DNA from: Oscheius dolichura | Taxonomy: Eukaryota; Nematoda; Chromadorea; Rhabditida; Rhabditidae | Reading direction: 5' to 3' | Assembly (NCBI GenBank): GCA_932521035.1 | Contig: OW051497.1 | Span: forward strand, 8,990,001-9,054,000 | DNA length: 64,000 nt | Shown here: one piece after another, positions 1-11,581 of the stretch | How positions within the stretch are numbered: position 1 is the first letter of the stretch | How the letters are laid out: each line of letters begins with the position of its first letter | The notes under the pieces: model-generated | The model's database searches: none | The model's input: the letters and a program-made list of their open reading frames with translations, nothing else | Told to the model about the DNA's origin: nothing | Made by a program: the position numbers and the translations under genes

Positions 1-865
1 CTTTTGGACTTCTCGTGAGACTTATATCAGTAACGGTATGCAACGCGAATCAGCCAAAAAGTCTAGTTTAAAAAAACAAGTGGCTGACTCACAGTGAGGC
101 TGCTGAGTCGGTCCCTCATGTCAGGAATGAAGTGAGGAGGAGAGAGGCAGAAACAGCGGGAAAATATTGTCCCGAATCTGTTTACTTTGCTGAAAATTCG
201 TGAGGAATATTGAGAAACAGGTGAGTATGGCAAATCTGTTTTGGGAGATGATTGCATACAGGATGAGACCATCAAGGGGCAAGCGGCCGGCAATTTTAAC
301 TGTTAAAGTTGTACCGTGTCCGTCTGTCAACATCAAAAGTTTGATTTTCCCAAAAACTTTTATGTGATTTTATAGAGAAAAAAACCGATGGGGTATGTTT
401 GATTGTTCATTGTCTGCCAAATTCTTTCATTCCTTCTAATGTTTCTCTATGCGTTCATCGTACCCGGAACAAAGTTTTACTTGATCTATGCGGGTTTTGT
501 CTCTCTTTTTCTGTTCTCCGCTGCTGACAGAAGGTAAAGAAGCTAACATCACCCAAGAATCTTTGCTTCTCTTGATAGCGCGTAGTTTGACCGCCTGTAC
601 TCGACAGTGAGAATTCAAGACGCATTCTGATGATAAACCAGTTTTGGTAATTTAGCACACAGAATTCCAAAACGTATGCCACTGAGCCATTTCAGAGAAA
701 CGGAGCACGATTTTTTAGTTTTTCTCTCGAATGGTGAAGTTCTTTGTCTCATGAACCAAGAGCATTTTGTGGGCAGTGAGAGAATGGAGGGGTGTTATCC
801 GCGGATGCCTTTTCACCCTTCGCGGATAACGTTTCACCCCTAGCTTTTCTTATGTGATTTGACGG
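1..865. other. No gene seen
   Basis: I find no convincing coding exon here; open frames are short and lack plausible splice partners. A perfect 10-base inverted repeat (794-803 against 821-830, arms GTTATCCGCG and CGCGGATAAC) sits near the right end and may belong to the inverted-repeat element that starts just after it. Confidence 0.5.
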
Positions 866-1163
866 GGATAATTGTTCGCTTTTCAGTTTAATTGATACTT
901 TTGCTATCTTCATCGCGTACCCCCACCCCCTTCCAAGTAAAAGCTCCAAAGGAGACATGCAGGCATGTCGACGAGGAACCACTAGGCAGGGGGTTCGGGG
1001 AGCACAGCCCCCCCCCCCCCCCCCCCCCCGAGTAAATTATGGAATTTTCTTCTCTACAAGTTACTAATATCGTATTATAAGGAGACTCCAAGGTAAAAAT
1101 ACTGGAGGTACGCGATAAAGATAGCAAAAATATCCATTAAACTGAAAGGCGAAAAGTTATCCG
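866..1163. mobile_element. MITE-like element with ~55-bp inverted repeats
   Basis: The left arm (about 866-922) and the right arm (about 1107-1163) are near-perfect reverse complements. Both contain the core TTTGCTATCTT..ATCGCGTAC and TTTCAGTTTAAT. The interior is about 185 bases, has no coding capacity and includes a long C tract. Long terminal inverted repeats around a short non-coding core are typical of non-autonomous DNA transposons. I did not identify a target-site duplication, so the exact ends are uncertain. Confidence 0.6.
1008..1029. repeat. Poly-C tract, 22 bases
   Basis: An uninterrupted run of 22 C lies inside the inverted-repeat element. Its length is likely variable and error-prone in sequencing. 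Confidence 0.9.
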
Positions 1164-1391
1164 CTGATACCCGTCACCCGTCCTGAGAGAATGTGAAAAC
1201 AAGCCGTGAATATGACTCATTTTTTCTTCGATGTTTTGCAGCAACGATGAGAAAATGAGAAATTGAGATCATAGTCCAGGACCGCGTGGTCGACTGTAGC
1301 CGTTTTCGACCACTTCGTGGCGGGGGTAAAGGGGAAATGAATGAAGCCCTCGGTTCGTTTTATTCTTTTTTCATTTCCGGTTCGGTTTGTA

Positions 1392-1477
1392 AACGTCTCC
1401 GGTAGGGGGAGAACACGGGAGAACGTCTCCAGCAGGGGGAGAACACGGGAGCGCGGGAGAGCGGGAGAACGGGAGAA
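1392..1477. repeat. GA-rich tandem repeat, 30-base unit
   Basis: Two nearly identical 30-base units (1392-1421 and 1422-1451) share AACGTCTCC and AGGGGGAGAACACGGGAG and differ only at GGT versus AGC. Shorter degenerate GCGGGAGA and ACGGGAGA units follow, to about 1477. No coding role is apparent. Confidence 0.7.
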
Positions 1478-1661
1478 TTAGGAAGTGCCCCTGCCCCGTT
1501 GGAGAGAACCCGTGAAGGTTACTGTTGATGAGTAACACACCCACAGACCAAAACTAAGGAAGGCGGCACCCGGGCAAGAATGAAGCGGGAGAACACAAAT
1601 TAAACGGAGGGATGAAATGAGCGGCAAGTTGGGTAAGAGTTTACGAATAAGAAACGGAAGA

Positions 1662-2069
1662 GTTAAAGGCAGTCAGGGAGTTTTTCGACCAGGCCTCAGA
1701 AAATAGAGAATTTTTTGCTGATTACGATGCACTATTTTATAAATTATAAAAATGTCAAAATAAGGAGAAAAATGCGTCCAAAGTGCTCGAATATCGACCA
1801 ACGTCAGCATCCCAAGTTACGGACGTCAGCACTCCGGCGCCCGGGAAGAGCGTTTTTTCAAAATTTGGTCAGCAGTCGTCAGCATTTTGATGTTTTATCG
1901 CCCTTTTTATCATTTATTTTCGTTTTTTCAACATTTTAAACGATTCCTATAAGTAAACTAAAGGTAAATATAATGAAAATCCTGAAATATGAAACCTCCG
2001 CGTTTTCCGTGTATGTTAGCTGAAAAAACTCCCCGACTGTTCCTTTAAAGGAGCAGTGCTGTCGGGGAG
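1662..2069. repeat. Foldback element with inverted ends
   Basis: Bases 1662-1688 read on the minus strand closely match 2021-2047 on the plus strand; both contain GAAAAACTCCC and GACTG..CCTTTAA. The right end is itself a hairpin: CTCCCCGAC at 2029-2037 pairs with GTCGGGGAG at 2061-2069, around a second small TTCCTTTAAAGGAG palindrome. This looks like a short non-autonomous inverted-repeat element. Mismatches in the arms and unclear ends limit confidence. Confidence 0.45.
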
Positions 2070-2291
2070 AAAAGTGTCACGATCTGGGGTTCGAGCGTAG
2101 CGAGCGTCTACGCGAGTTCAGCACAAAGTATGCTTGTCAATACAAATCAGGAGAGCAAAATAAATAGAAATGATCAATACAAGGAACTATTTACTTCGGT
2201 ATCCAGAATTATCATTGCCATATTTTTAACAAACTACAATCTGTATTAAGCTGAGATTCCTCTGAATCCACAAGTTTGGCCTTCCTCTGGC

Positions 2292-5200
2292 TTATTTTTC
2301 TTTTTCGCCAAGAACCTGATCAAATAAAGCATTTTGAAGCCAGAAAAATGCTTGGAGATTTCGAATACGAGCTGAAATGGTTTCCTTCTTGTATAATTCT
2401 GTTAAAATATTCATACGATTAACACTTGCTGGTAATAAAGAATTGGCCTGTGCACTTCTGTAAACCACGGCTCTCCGAACCATCCACTTATTGTCATTAC
2501 GTGGTACTGCACTATTTTAAAGGTTGCCACATAGATTACGGTAACCAGTGCTTCCGGATACACTTCAATGCAACTCATAACTGCCTAGACAAAATGTTTA
2601 ATCTGCCGCAATCCGCGTACTAACCATAATCGACGTCGTATCCATCATTTTAATTAACTGGAGATTTCTCCTCTCGTCTCGAAAAATAGGGAAAAATGTA
2701 AACTTAGCCAGCTTTCCCAATGACATACAGCTGAGCCATACGAAAATAGCAAAAATAGGCGGGAAGAACGGGTAAATCCCGAGGAAATCTCCCATATCTT
2801 CACCTTCGTACCAACGGAAATACACATAGCCATACTGGAGAGGGACATAGACGATCAGAGCCAGTGGGTAGATGTACCAGAACGTTTTACGGCATATTAT
2901 GAGAATTGAGACGGCATTTACGGCCAGGAGAAGAACCTCCTGGGCAAGATTGGTCCCAAGCATTATCTAAAACAATTAACAATGGCAAAAAAAGAAGAAA
3001 TGGTAGACCTCTTCCAGTTGAATTTTAGTGGATACGTCGTATTCTTTATACCAACCGCGTACCCACCGACTGCGGGCCATTTCGTCTCCAAGGTAAATCG
3101 GTAGACCAAACTGAAAATCTTCATATTTTTTTGTATGAATTTGGGAAGTTAATTATAACGGTTTACCGGCCTTTTGATAAATGTTCTTCGTTGAAATATT
3201 GACGGTTTCCAGTAAGAACATCAAAATGACAAATGGAAAATAACGACGATCGTTCTTCTTGAACATTTTCCATCCCAATAATCCCGCACACAGAAGGTAG
3301 AAGACGACGGATATTCCAGAGTTACTGTAATAGACAATGGTCGCCGGTTTAAATATAGACTCGCTACAGTTGTTGAGTAAGTAATAAAACCACTCTTCTT
3401 AATAAGGAATTTGTATGAATCTTTAATTACAGGCATTACCGTATCGTGAGTCTGGGATAGCCTTTTCAATAGTGTACCAAAAATGTCCTTCATCGATACA
3501 ATCTGCTACAGTGCCTACAAAAATTAGAAAAAATGTGAGTGCAGGGGGTTGAAGAAACTAACGTATATGTTCAGGCTCCATTCCGATCTAATAGAAGTCT
3601 CAGAGAGCAAGCGGAAAGGGAGCGGGGGGAGAAGTGGGCAGCTTTCAGCGAATGACTACTTATTTTATTATAATCAAACGGAATTGGACGACTGCAGACG
3701 TTTACATTCACCGATTACTGTAACCATAAATGTGGAAGGTGTCCAAAAATACGTCTAAAATGGCTTGTTTTTAATTGCCTTCCAGAAGGTTTGTTGTCAT
3801 CGACTTCTAATTCCATAGCTTGTGTCCCACGCTCCGTATAATAAAATTGTGTTTTGTTAATCTAGCTGCGTATGCACTACAACCCATAAAAGCTACAGAA
3901 AGGTTCTGGCTTTATTTCATAGGTGAACATTTGACAATAACTTATTATACGGGCACAATGGTGGTTTAGACCGGGCATCTACTGAGAAAGAGAGCGTAGA
4001 CTGTGGTAATACGTTTGAGGTGTGGTGGCTACGGTTCGGGCGGTCACCAGAGTCATAATAATTTAGTGGATTTCTCCCTAATCGTCAGTTTTAACTGAAT
4101 ATTGATGTTTCCAATCCAGATCCGGGCTCCATTCATGTATACATCACGTAACAGGGACTGCGGAAATCCTATCCTAAAATAATGTTAACAAAACCCCCTT
4201 CTGTTTACCATCTTGACATGTCCCACGCCTGAAAACAGTTCTCATTATCCTTTTGGCTAACTTGAACTTACGTTGAAAGGCTCTGGATTCAGCATGATCC
4301 TATCCCCGTATTCTTCTGTAATGTTTGGAGGATAGATGAGCTCAAACGTATAAAAAAGGCTCTTTTCTTGCGCTAAACGGTTAAATTTACAAACGAAAAC
4401 GAGAGAAAACAAACTGGCGAAATAGATATATTGGTTTGTTTGAACGGTCGTCATAAACTTCTCTTCTCTTTTAATATTGAAGACAAGACCATTCGGAGGA
4501 AGAGGAAAGTTAACTGGAAACGAATTGAAGGCAAGTGCAGAGTCATTACATCTACACGTATCGGCGAGCGTAATTTTAGCAACACCACTGGTCAAGACCA
4601 TTGTCCTTGCGACGCCACCGATGTACTGGGGCAGCTCAATTACCCCACTGAAAGTGATATAAATAGAGACCGGATAAATAGTTGCTCGAAAACGTCAAAA
4701 TAGTTCCTAAATAGTTTTTTCAAAAATGGTCAAAATAGTTGCAAAATAGTTGCCAAAAAATAGTCCAAAACTACGGCGAATCGAGTTATTTTCGCAGTTT
4801 TATGAATAAAAGGGGTCTATTTTCACTTGTACCCCATTTTTACAATGAAAGTACAGTGGCAAAAGAGAATTTTTGCGCTTGGGGGTCGAGCTTGAGAAAA
4901 AAAATTTTGCAGACTTCCGTTCCAACCACCTACCGACTGCGCCATGACTACATTTGGCGAAGTCGCCGGGTTCAAAATTGGTAAGGGTCCTCCCTTATCT
5001 AGTTTTTCATGGTGGCCCAAAAGCTTCATAAGGGAGGACCCTTACCTACTTTTGATGGCGGATGAAAAATGGGAACTATCAAAGGGGGGACCCTCTTGTA
5101 TTTTTGCATTCCCCTCTCAAAACCACTAAAATAGTTGCATATTTTGATAAAATAGTAAAATAGTTGGAATAGTTGACGCACCCCCGAAATAGTTGAAAAT

Positions 5201-6630
5201 AGTTGATTGGGAAACTCTTTAAAACGCTTCCTTTTGGCTTAAAAACTATTGTAACATCAATATCTCGGCGAGAACAGTCAAGAAAAAAAATAAGTGAAAA
5301 ACTGAAAATCCGGTCTTTAGATATAAACAAGGAAAATCAACAGCCTACGTGAATTCATAGGCCAGTTGGGAAGAATTATCTGTGGCCGAGGGAAAGCCTC
5401 CATAGATTAACAGTTTTGCTCCTTCCTATAAACCATCACTTATTTGGTAGCCGTGGTTTCCAACGGAGGAACCAGGAACGTGAACTCTCAATTTTTGCAA
5501 CTCCCCTCTTTTACTCTGCAAAAATACTAACCGGAATGATTGTTGGCAACAACCAATTTACAAACAGAGAGTCGTCATACAGCCGACTAATAGCTACCAG
5601 AGCTGCTGGCTTTTCCGTAGCATTTAGAGTATATTCTTGCTTATCTCCCAAATTTCCAGCGCTGACAGCATAGTCAAACCGAACCTGTTGGAAGCTATCA
5701 TACTCTGAGTATTCTTTTCATAAATGGAAAGTGTACAGCTTACTCGACTTGGCCATAGCCAAGAATATACAGCTTAATGGGCTTGTTGTGGTAGTTAAAA
5801 TAATTGGGGAAGAGTAATAATTAGATTGGAAAAAACTGGCATGCAACCTGGATAAGAGAAAGAGAATACGGGAGGAATATCTACTCACGAGTCGATGATT
5901 TCTGTGTGATTACCGTAATCTTGAAATATCCAAATTCTGCCAGCATCTTCATCCATGACGGTTACTCCATGCGGCCAAGCGCGTTCCACTTCCCAATCTC
6001 TCAAAGGTTCACACTTTGTCGATATCCAAATCTTGTCGTTTGATACCAAGCGAAGAGGTTTATTTGGTTGGAGAAAGTCAGTCACTGTACCGAGTAAGGA
6101 TCCCTTTTCAAGGTCTATGCTTTCAACCATGTTCATCAATACTGAAAGGATAAATTAAACTCAAGAAATGATCTCTTCACTATTCAACTCACGTGGTTTT
6201 TGTTTAAACGACACTTTCTCTATATTTATGATCTTATCGGGATTAGGTTGATAAAAAATGAAATAAGCATGAGGTGGTGGCATGTGGATCAGTTGGTTAT
6301 CCCAATAGTATATTTCATCGCTTCTGAACCAGTTATACTTTTACCCACTATTTCCAAATTTACGTGAAGGCAAATCCCAAGGAGTTTTCCACTACAAACC
6401 AAGCTTCTTTCTCTTCCTTCTCCTTGGTAATATCCTTGATAATTATCTCAATCTCAGCGTAGCTGTCCTCGGGGAATCAAGATCTTTTTATAGCAGAGAG
6501 TAGCTACGGAATAGTTAGCCGGTTGCAGAGCCCAGGACGTTTTTAATTGGACCGTCTCATTTTGACAGATTTTTACAGCGCCGACTGCACTTGAGAATAA
6601 GAGGGGCAAAAGCAGATAAAATAATAGCAT
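2292..6630 (-). CDS. Secreted-ectodomain, multi-pass membrane receptor-like protein
   Basis: The proposed ATG is at 6630 and opens a signal peptide (MLLFYLLLPLLFSSAVGAV) followed by an ectodomain. Ectodomain exons lie near 6440-6370, 6350-6190, 6150-5890, 5690-5530 and 4650-4270. The 5' exon junctions fit in phase, for example CAC/GT at about 6365 and CCAC/GTGAGT at about 6193. Hydrophobic helix pairs follow near 3320-3180, and a 100-residue membrane block lies at 2963-2690 (TFWYIYPLALIVYVPL..RWYEGEDMGDFLG). The last open exon may end at 2292. The helix-loop-helix arrangement, an RWY..GD motif and tandem placement match the gene at 6957-9747, so I infer a paralogue. Unlike that gene I see no clear receptor L domain. 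Internal junctions between 5500 and 3500 and the 3' end below 2600 are unresolved. An intron near 4.7-5.2 kb holds repeats. The function is unknown; a cell-surface receptor or transporter is an inference. Confidence 0.5.
4881..4944 (-). repeat. tRNA-derived SINE-like fragment
   Basis: Read on the minus strand, 4944-4929 gives TGGCGCAGTCGGTAGG, a good match to a Pol III box A. About 40 bases later 4893-4881 gives AAGCTCGACCCCC, close to box B (GTTCGANNCC). The rest does not fold as a tRNA, so I read it as a tRNA-derived SINE or tRNA pseudogene. Confidence 0.45.
4980..5046. repeat. Perfect 19-bp inverted repeat
   Basis: Bases 4980-4998 (GGTAAGGGTCCTCCCTTAT) are the exact reverse complement of 5028-5046, with a 29-base loop. 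The stem would be strong in RNA from either strand. It lies inside an intron and beside the tRNA-like fragment. Confidence 0.85.
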
Positions 6631-6956
6631 TGAGGAAGACAGGAAAAGTAAGATATATTCAGCCCCTAATAGATCAGAATTCAGACATGTTTGACGTTGT
6701 ATGAAAGTTGCAAGGCTAAAAACATAAAATCTATTAGGTCGGCCAATAAATGGATTCCCGTGATCGTTTTCCAGGATCAGAAAATGGGTAATAGAATTAT
6801 CTCGACCGCAACATATGGGGGTTGTTTATATTTCCTCGTCCATATAATGTTGAATTCATAGATTCTATTAGGTCGGGCAATTAATTCTAGAGGATTGAAC
6901 ATTTATGTCTACATGGGCAAAATGCAGTACTCAATAAGTACAGTACAACTATTTAT

Positions 6957-9747
6957 TTATTTGCTTGCAATGTTTGAAGAGCTGAGAGGAACTTCTTCCC
7001 CTCTAAAGACAGTCTCCAATTGCTTTCTGCGGTAGTCAAACACATGCGCGAGGAATAGTTGATATCTGAAATCCACTTAATTTTAGAGTTTTTTAAAGAA
7101 TTTACCGAGCAAAGCGGTAGCAATGCACAGAGAGAATAAGAAAGCTCAAATACGGCAGCTTTTCCAGAAACTTGAATAAGATCAGCTGATAGGGATGACC
7201 GTCTCTACAAACGGTACTGGAGATGTCCCCATACCATCCCCATTCGTCTGCAGTACAGTAATTCTAGATCAGATTTGAAATGATTATAGAGACCTGTACC
7301 GGGAATGAACTATTTTTTCCGTACCAGCGGATCCTATTGATGGAGAGGTGGAAATAGAGATGAAGCAAGAATTCTAAAGGGGTACTCCAGCTGTAGAGGA
7401 ATCCAGTTAAACGGAGAATGTACAATATTAGGAAAGAATAGCCAATAATCCCGTCTACGTAGAGCAAATAGTCAATGAAGACGTTCTAAAAATGATTAAA
7501 GAAACTGGTAGGATTGTAGAATACGGTCCTAAAGCGATTGCACGTACGCCCAATAGCTGTTTTGAATTGTTTTGAATTATCTTACCCCTAGTATGTCGGA
7601 CCCCTGAAGGTCAGTGGTGTAAACTTTGAAGTCTCCAGGTGTTGGCCTGTCTTTTTGAGACGCTTGATCATCTTGAAGCAGTGTTACGAAATATTGCTGA
7701 CTTTTGCCGTAGGTTCTCTCGGAGTCAGGTTTATCAATTATTCGAATTGTATAGTAAAGATGGGGAAAGAGGAAAGAGAATAGAGCAAGACACATCAGCA
7801 AGCAGAGATAGAATATCAAATGAGATAATCGTTTAGCTATCCTGGAAGAAAGTCTGGAAATTGGACTTTATTATCTTCATCTGAAAACCACTTGTAGAAA
7901 AGCGCGTAATCCAGAGCAATCAGTAGAAAAACGGGTAAGACAGCATGTTTTGCAGCGACGATAAACTCCTGATAAATTTCAGTAATCGGTGAAATAATTT
8001 GGGCGGAGTGAAGCAGGGATAGATATCGCTGTACATGCTCCCCTTCCTCGTCCAAAATGGGCATTTCTCTCTAGAAACAATAGGAACTATTTAGTTTAAT
8101 TGAACCTGATAAAATCCGATCCGTTCGACTTCCACCAAAATGTTAACGACAAAGATTAAGCCAAGTACCCATCGTGCGGAAGGCAGAAAACTGTCTGGGC
8201 GCATCCAAAGAAGAAGGCTGGTGGCCCTGATTGTAATCAGTAGACCGAAGATAGAGATTACAAGGCAGACAACAAATTCTTGGTCCATTAGCGGTGAATT
8301 GTCTTCAGCAACGTGTCTATCATACTGTACTTCTAAACAAAAACAATTCCCACAATTTGCTTGGATTTTAAATGAGAAGGTAGATGAACAAAAAGATAGG
8401 TTTCAAATCGAGTGATCACAAGATTAATAGCGACGAATCACTTACCACATGGAGCGTCTCCAAAATCCTTACAGGGATTTAAACCTTTAACTCCGATCAC
8501 CTCATAATCCAGTGTCAATGGAGGGGTATAAGCAAATTTAATTCTTCTATCCGTCCGCAAGGTAGGAATACTAAAATTGACTAGGAATGTTGTGTTAACC
8601 AGGATAAACAGCTGGGCTTCTCGCGCTTCTTTGGCAACACCGGGATTGTCTGCAGAATGAGTAAAAGAACCTTCTTGGGAAATGCTACGCCATACCGGTA
8701 AAGGAATACAGGTCATAACACGTGTAGACTACCTCTAATTTTGGAAAAGTTTTTAGATCTTGGAGAAACGTCCCGACAATTTTAATGTGTCCTATGAGAA
8801 TCACCAGGTTTTCTAGGATGGGGAAGTCGGAAGGTCCTAAAAGGAATGAAGCGGCAATGAGAGAGACAGACCGTTTAAAAGGATGTCTCCAACGTATAGA
8901 GTACAATTTGGAGGAACCCGTTCAATTGGAACCTTTCCGTCTATATAGTGTATAGTTGTGCATGGTCCTGGAAAGATTCCATTACCGTATTCTTCTTACA
9001 ATACACCTGGATTGCAGTCTTTCCATATTACTCCACTGTACATTGGATGCTGGGCAAAGAATCTGATCTCCTAACAAGATAGTGATTCACGTTATTTGTT
9101 TGGCTATTACCTCTTCTTGGAAGCATCTGGTCCCATTGGGATAATTCACCATGTCGTCCCATTCATCATACTCTTCACCAAATAATATTAATATTCTACC
9201 GACTCCTTCAACCGTTTCCAATGATGCTAGTCCCAATCCGTTGAGTGTGTAGTCTTTGACGTATAGAGTGTCCGCAAATCCCCAGATCCATGCTAGAACA
9301 GTCGTTGAATATATAGTTAAAATAGGGTACCGTTCTCATCGGTGCAGATAATTCTTTTAAGATTTCTTAAAATGGACAAGTCTTTTAGACGAGTGCGTCT
9401 TTTCATGTAAACGCATCCTTCAATACGAGACAGATTGGAGAAGGCTGTTTGGATCAGGTCAATGGAGAAGGCAACAGAGCTGTCCAAAACGAAAGGTCCT
9501 TTGACAACTTCACATGTCTTTCCAGGATTTTGACGAAGCCAGTAACCCACGGGCTTGTAAATCTCACAGACTGAAAGACGAGCTATTTCCGATCTGAAGA
9601 AAACGGCGGAAGGCATGCCTTTATAGGCAAATCAGACTTGTAATCGTCCCAGGACACAATTATCTGTCAGTTTTTTACACCGAAATTACCTTCTTCGGAA
9701 GTGACGGAAACGGCAAGAGCAGCGAATACTCCAAGGATAATCAGCAT
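6957..9747 (-). CDS. Receptor L-domain protein fused to a multi-pass membrane domain
   Basis: The ATG at 9747 starts a signal peptide (MLIILGVFAALAVSVTSEE, exon 9747-9690). It splices in phase to 9570-9331, whose product has the receptor L-domain signature (C..V.GPFVLDSS, then F.NL..I.GCVYM, then L..L.NLKRI). Further exons near 9290-9120 and 9070 complete the first ectodomain half. The region 8960-8750 encodes a second L-domain core (FPILENLVILIGHIKIVGTF). From 8310 down come about seven hydrophobic segments: two in 8290-8110, one in 8080-7850, one in 7820-7740, and three in 7490-7100. The final exon ends at a TAA at 6959-6957, immediately followed by AATAAATAAAT. L domains occur in insulin/EGF receptors and in worm L-domain families, where they are usually anchored by one helix or secreted. 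Here they precede a polytopic domain. No kinase is present. The ligand and function are unknown. Junctions near 8750-8690 and 7850 are uncertain. Confidence 0.7.
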
Positions 9748-10344
9748 TTACTCTTTGAAAATTATAAGTGAAGTAGACGAGACGTCGGCATATGTCACAA
9801 AAGATAGCAACAAGTTTATCTGATTTTTCTGTTAACGGGATTAGACAACACTTACGTCTTGACTAATGAAATCGAAGAGAAGTGATTTCATTTACTACAC
9901 CCCAGGTTCGCATTACTGAGAAATGGGGGACGCAATTAAGCTATATCGCTCAGAGAGAGGGGACCAATTGCTTATTACATTTTTATTTAAAATTAAAAAT
10001 ATACGAGATTCTTATGATTAAGGCGGGCAAGCCATTCACTGTATTACGTCACAGATCCACAGTAAAGGAGATGTCCTGGATTGTCTGCCTTATTCCTTCG
10101 TTAACGGATCCTCGGGGAACTATGACTATATCGTGAAATCAATCAATTCTCTGGGAGGTTTAGGTAACCTCCAAACGCATATTGTCTCTTTCCTACAGTA
10201 AGCGCAGCTATAAAAGCTCCGTCAGACGCGTAGACGGGGACTAATATTCAGAAATCAATCAATAGACAACGTTGCCCTGCATTGTGGCTTTCCCTTTCGG
10301 CCGCTTCTCCGTTTTGTTAAATAAGTTTCTCTTTCCCAGACGGA

Positions 10345-11378
10345 ATGACAGGCTTCCCCTTGCTTGCTCTTCATCCCGTCCTACTGGAAAAGCTCATAGC
10401 TAAGGTTCCTCTTTTTGTTTTTCAATAACACTAACATTTCAGCTCCAAGAGAAATCTTATTTTCGTTTAAATCAAACATGTTGGTGCCTAAGAGAGTTCA
10501 TTGAAAATAATCAGAATATCTCCGTTTATTTGGATGACTACTGTTTCCTGGGGGACATAGGAGCGTCTCGCCTACGCGGTGTCTTCAAATATAAATCTGT
10601 GTTTGAGCTTGACCGACTTTATGGAGTTAGAATAGCCACACTTGTTCTATACGGTCAGTCAAATTTAAAACTCACAACATTTAATTGGTTTAGAGTCGAA
10701 GCTAAAGCAAGATTTCGGAAATCTCTGTACTGCTCTTCGAAAATATCGGATAACATGTGCAGCATTGTGTGCGACCGAACTAGAATTTGATGTCGAACAG
10801 TGTGCAACACTTATCAAAATTTTAAAACCCAGAACGATTTCTATGAACAGCGAGTTATCTAACCGTTTCGAAGCGCTGTTACAACCGAATAAGCTGGTCT
10901 GTCTCAATTCCTTCCCCATATTTTAAATTTCAGAAGGAAGTGCGAATAAGATTGGATATCTCTGGTATGCCCATCATTATTCCCAAACTCCTTTTCTTAT
11001 TTCCCGAAGTCCACGTTTCGCTACCATATCGGGCAGATCTGTTTATCTCGCTCCCCACTCTTTTAAAGGTAACATAGAGCTGTGAAATCTTGTCATTTTT
11101 AGATACTCTATTCTGCAACCATTTCACATCTTCGTAAATTCGGAATAACTATATATGGGGTCAGAAGTCCATCAGAAAAGAAGTTACAGGAACATTTGCA
11201 TGAATTCAATCCGACAATAAAGGTCAACAACGGGGCTAGAGGGAAATCTGTTCTGATAACTATGCCCTTCTCTTCTGAATTTTTTTGCAGCGTCGTCATC
11301 AAATGCGGTAGTTATTTGGAATTAAAATTTTGCAAAACGGAGCTTGTATCTTTGTTATGTATGCCAGCAAATGAATGA
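10345..11378 (+). CDS. F-box protein of nematode type
   Basis: Five exons join in phase: 10345-10404, 10443-10653, 10694-10896, 10934-11068 and 11103-11378, giving 294 residues. The introns are 34-40 bases. The N terminus has an F-box pattern (FPLLALHPVLLEKLIAKL, then Y..L..TC..LREFI). F-boxes bind Skp1 and bring substrates to SCF ubiquitin ligases. The remaining ~240 residues alternate short strands and leucine-rich helices, like the associated domains of the large F-box families in worms; they would form the substrate side. The partner cannot be predicted. The gene is divergent from the L-domain receptor gene (about 600 bases between starts) and ends just upstream of the convergent aquaporin gene. 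The TGA stop is at 11376-11378. Confidence 0.75.
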
Positions 11379-11581
11379 ATTAAATTAATTTGTGTCATTT
11401 GCATTTCTCTGTTTCAATACATTACGTGTTTTTTTCTGTAAGGAAAAAATCCTTGAATTTTTGCCTGAATATACATAAATTTATTGATAGGTGTTGTTAG
11501 AAAATGTGGGTTTCTTTAGGCTGAAAACAATGAATAAGGCGTCGTTCATCTGGAGCATATAATAACCTAGAGAGAAAAGGA

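Larger units (their letters stand above)
4672..5215. repeat. Composite repeat flanked by AAAATAGTTG arrays
   Basis: Degenerate direct repeats of AAAATAGTTG(C) occur several times at about 4672-4775 and again at about 5126-5215 in the same orientation. Between them lie a tRNA-like sequence and a perfect inverted repeat. The block falls inside an intron of the minus-strand membrane protein gene. It resembles a nested or composite insertion. Confidence 0.5.

Noticed and set aside
9571-9663. An extra exon between the signal peptide and the first L-domain exon
   Set aside because: Reading 9663 onward in phase meets a stop; direct joining of 9690 to 9570 keeps the frame.
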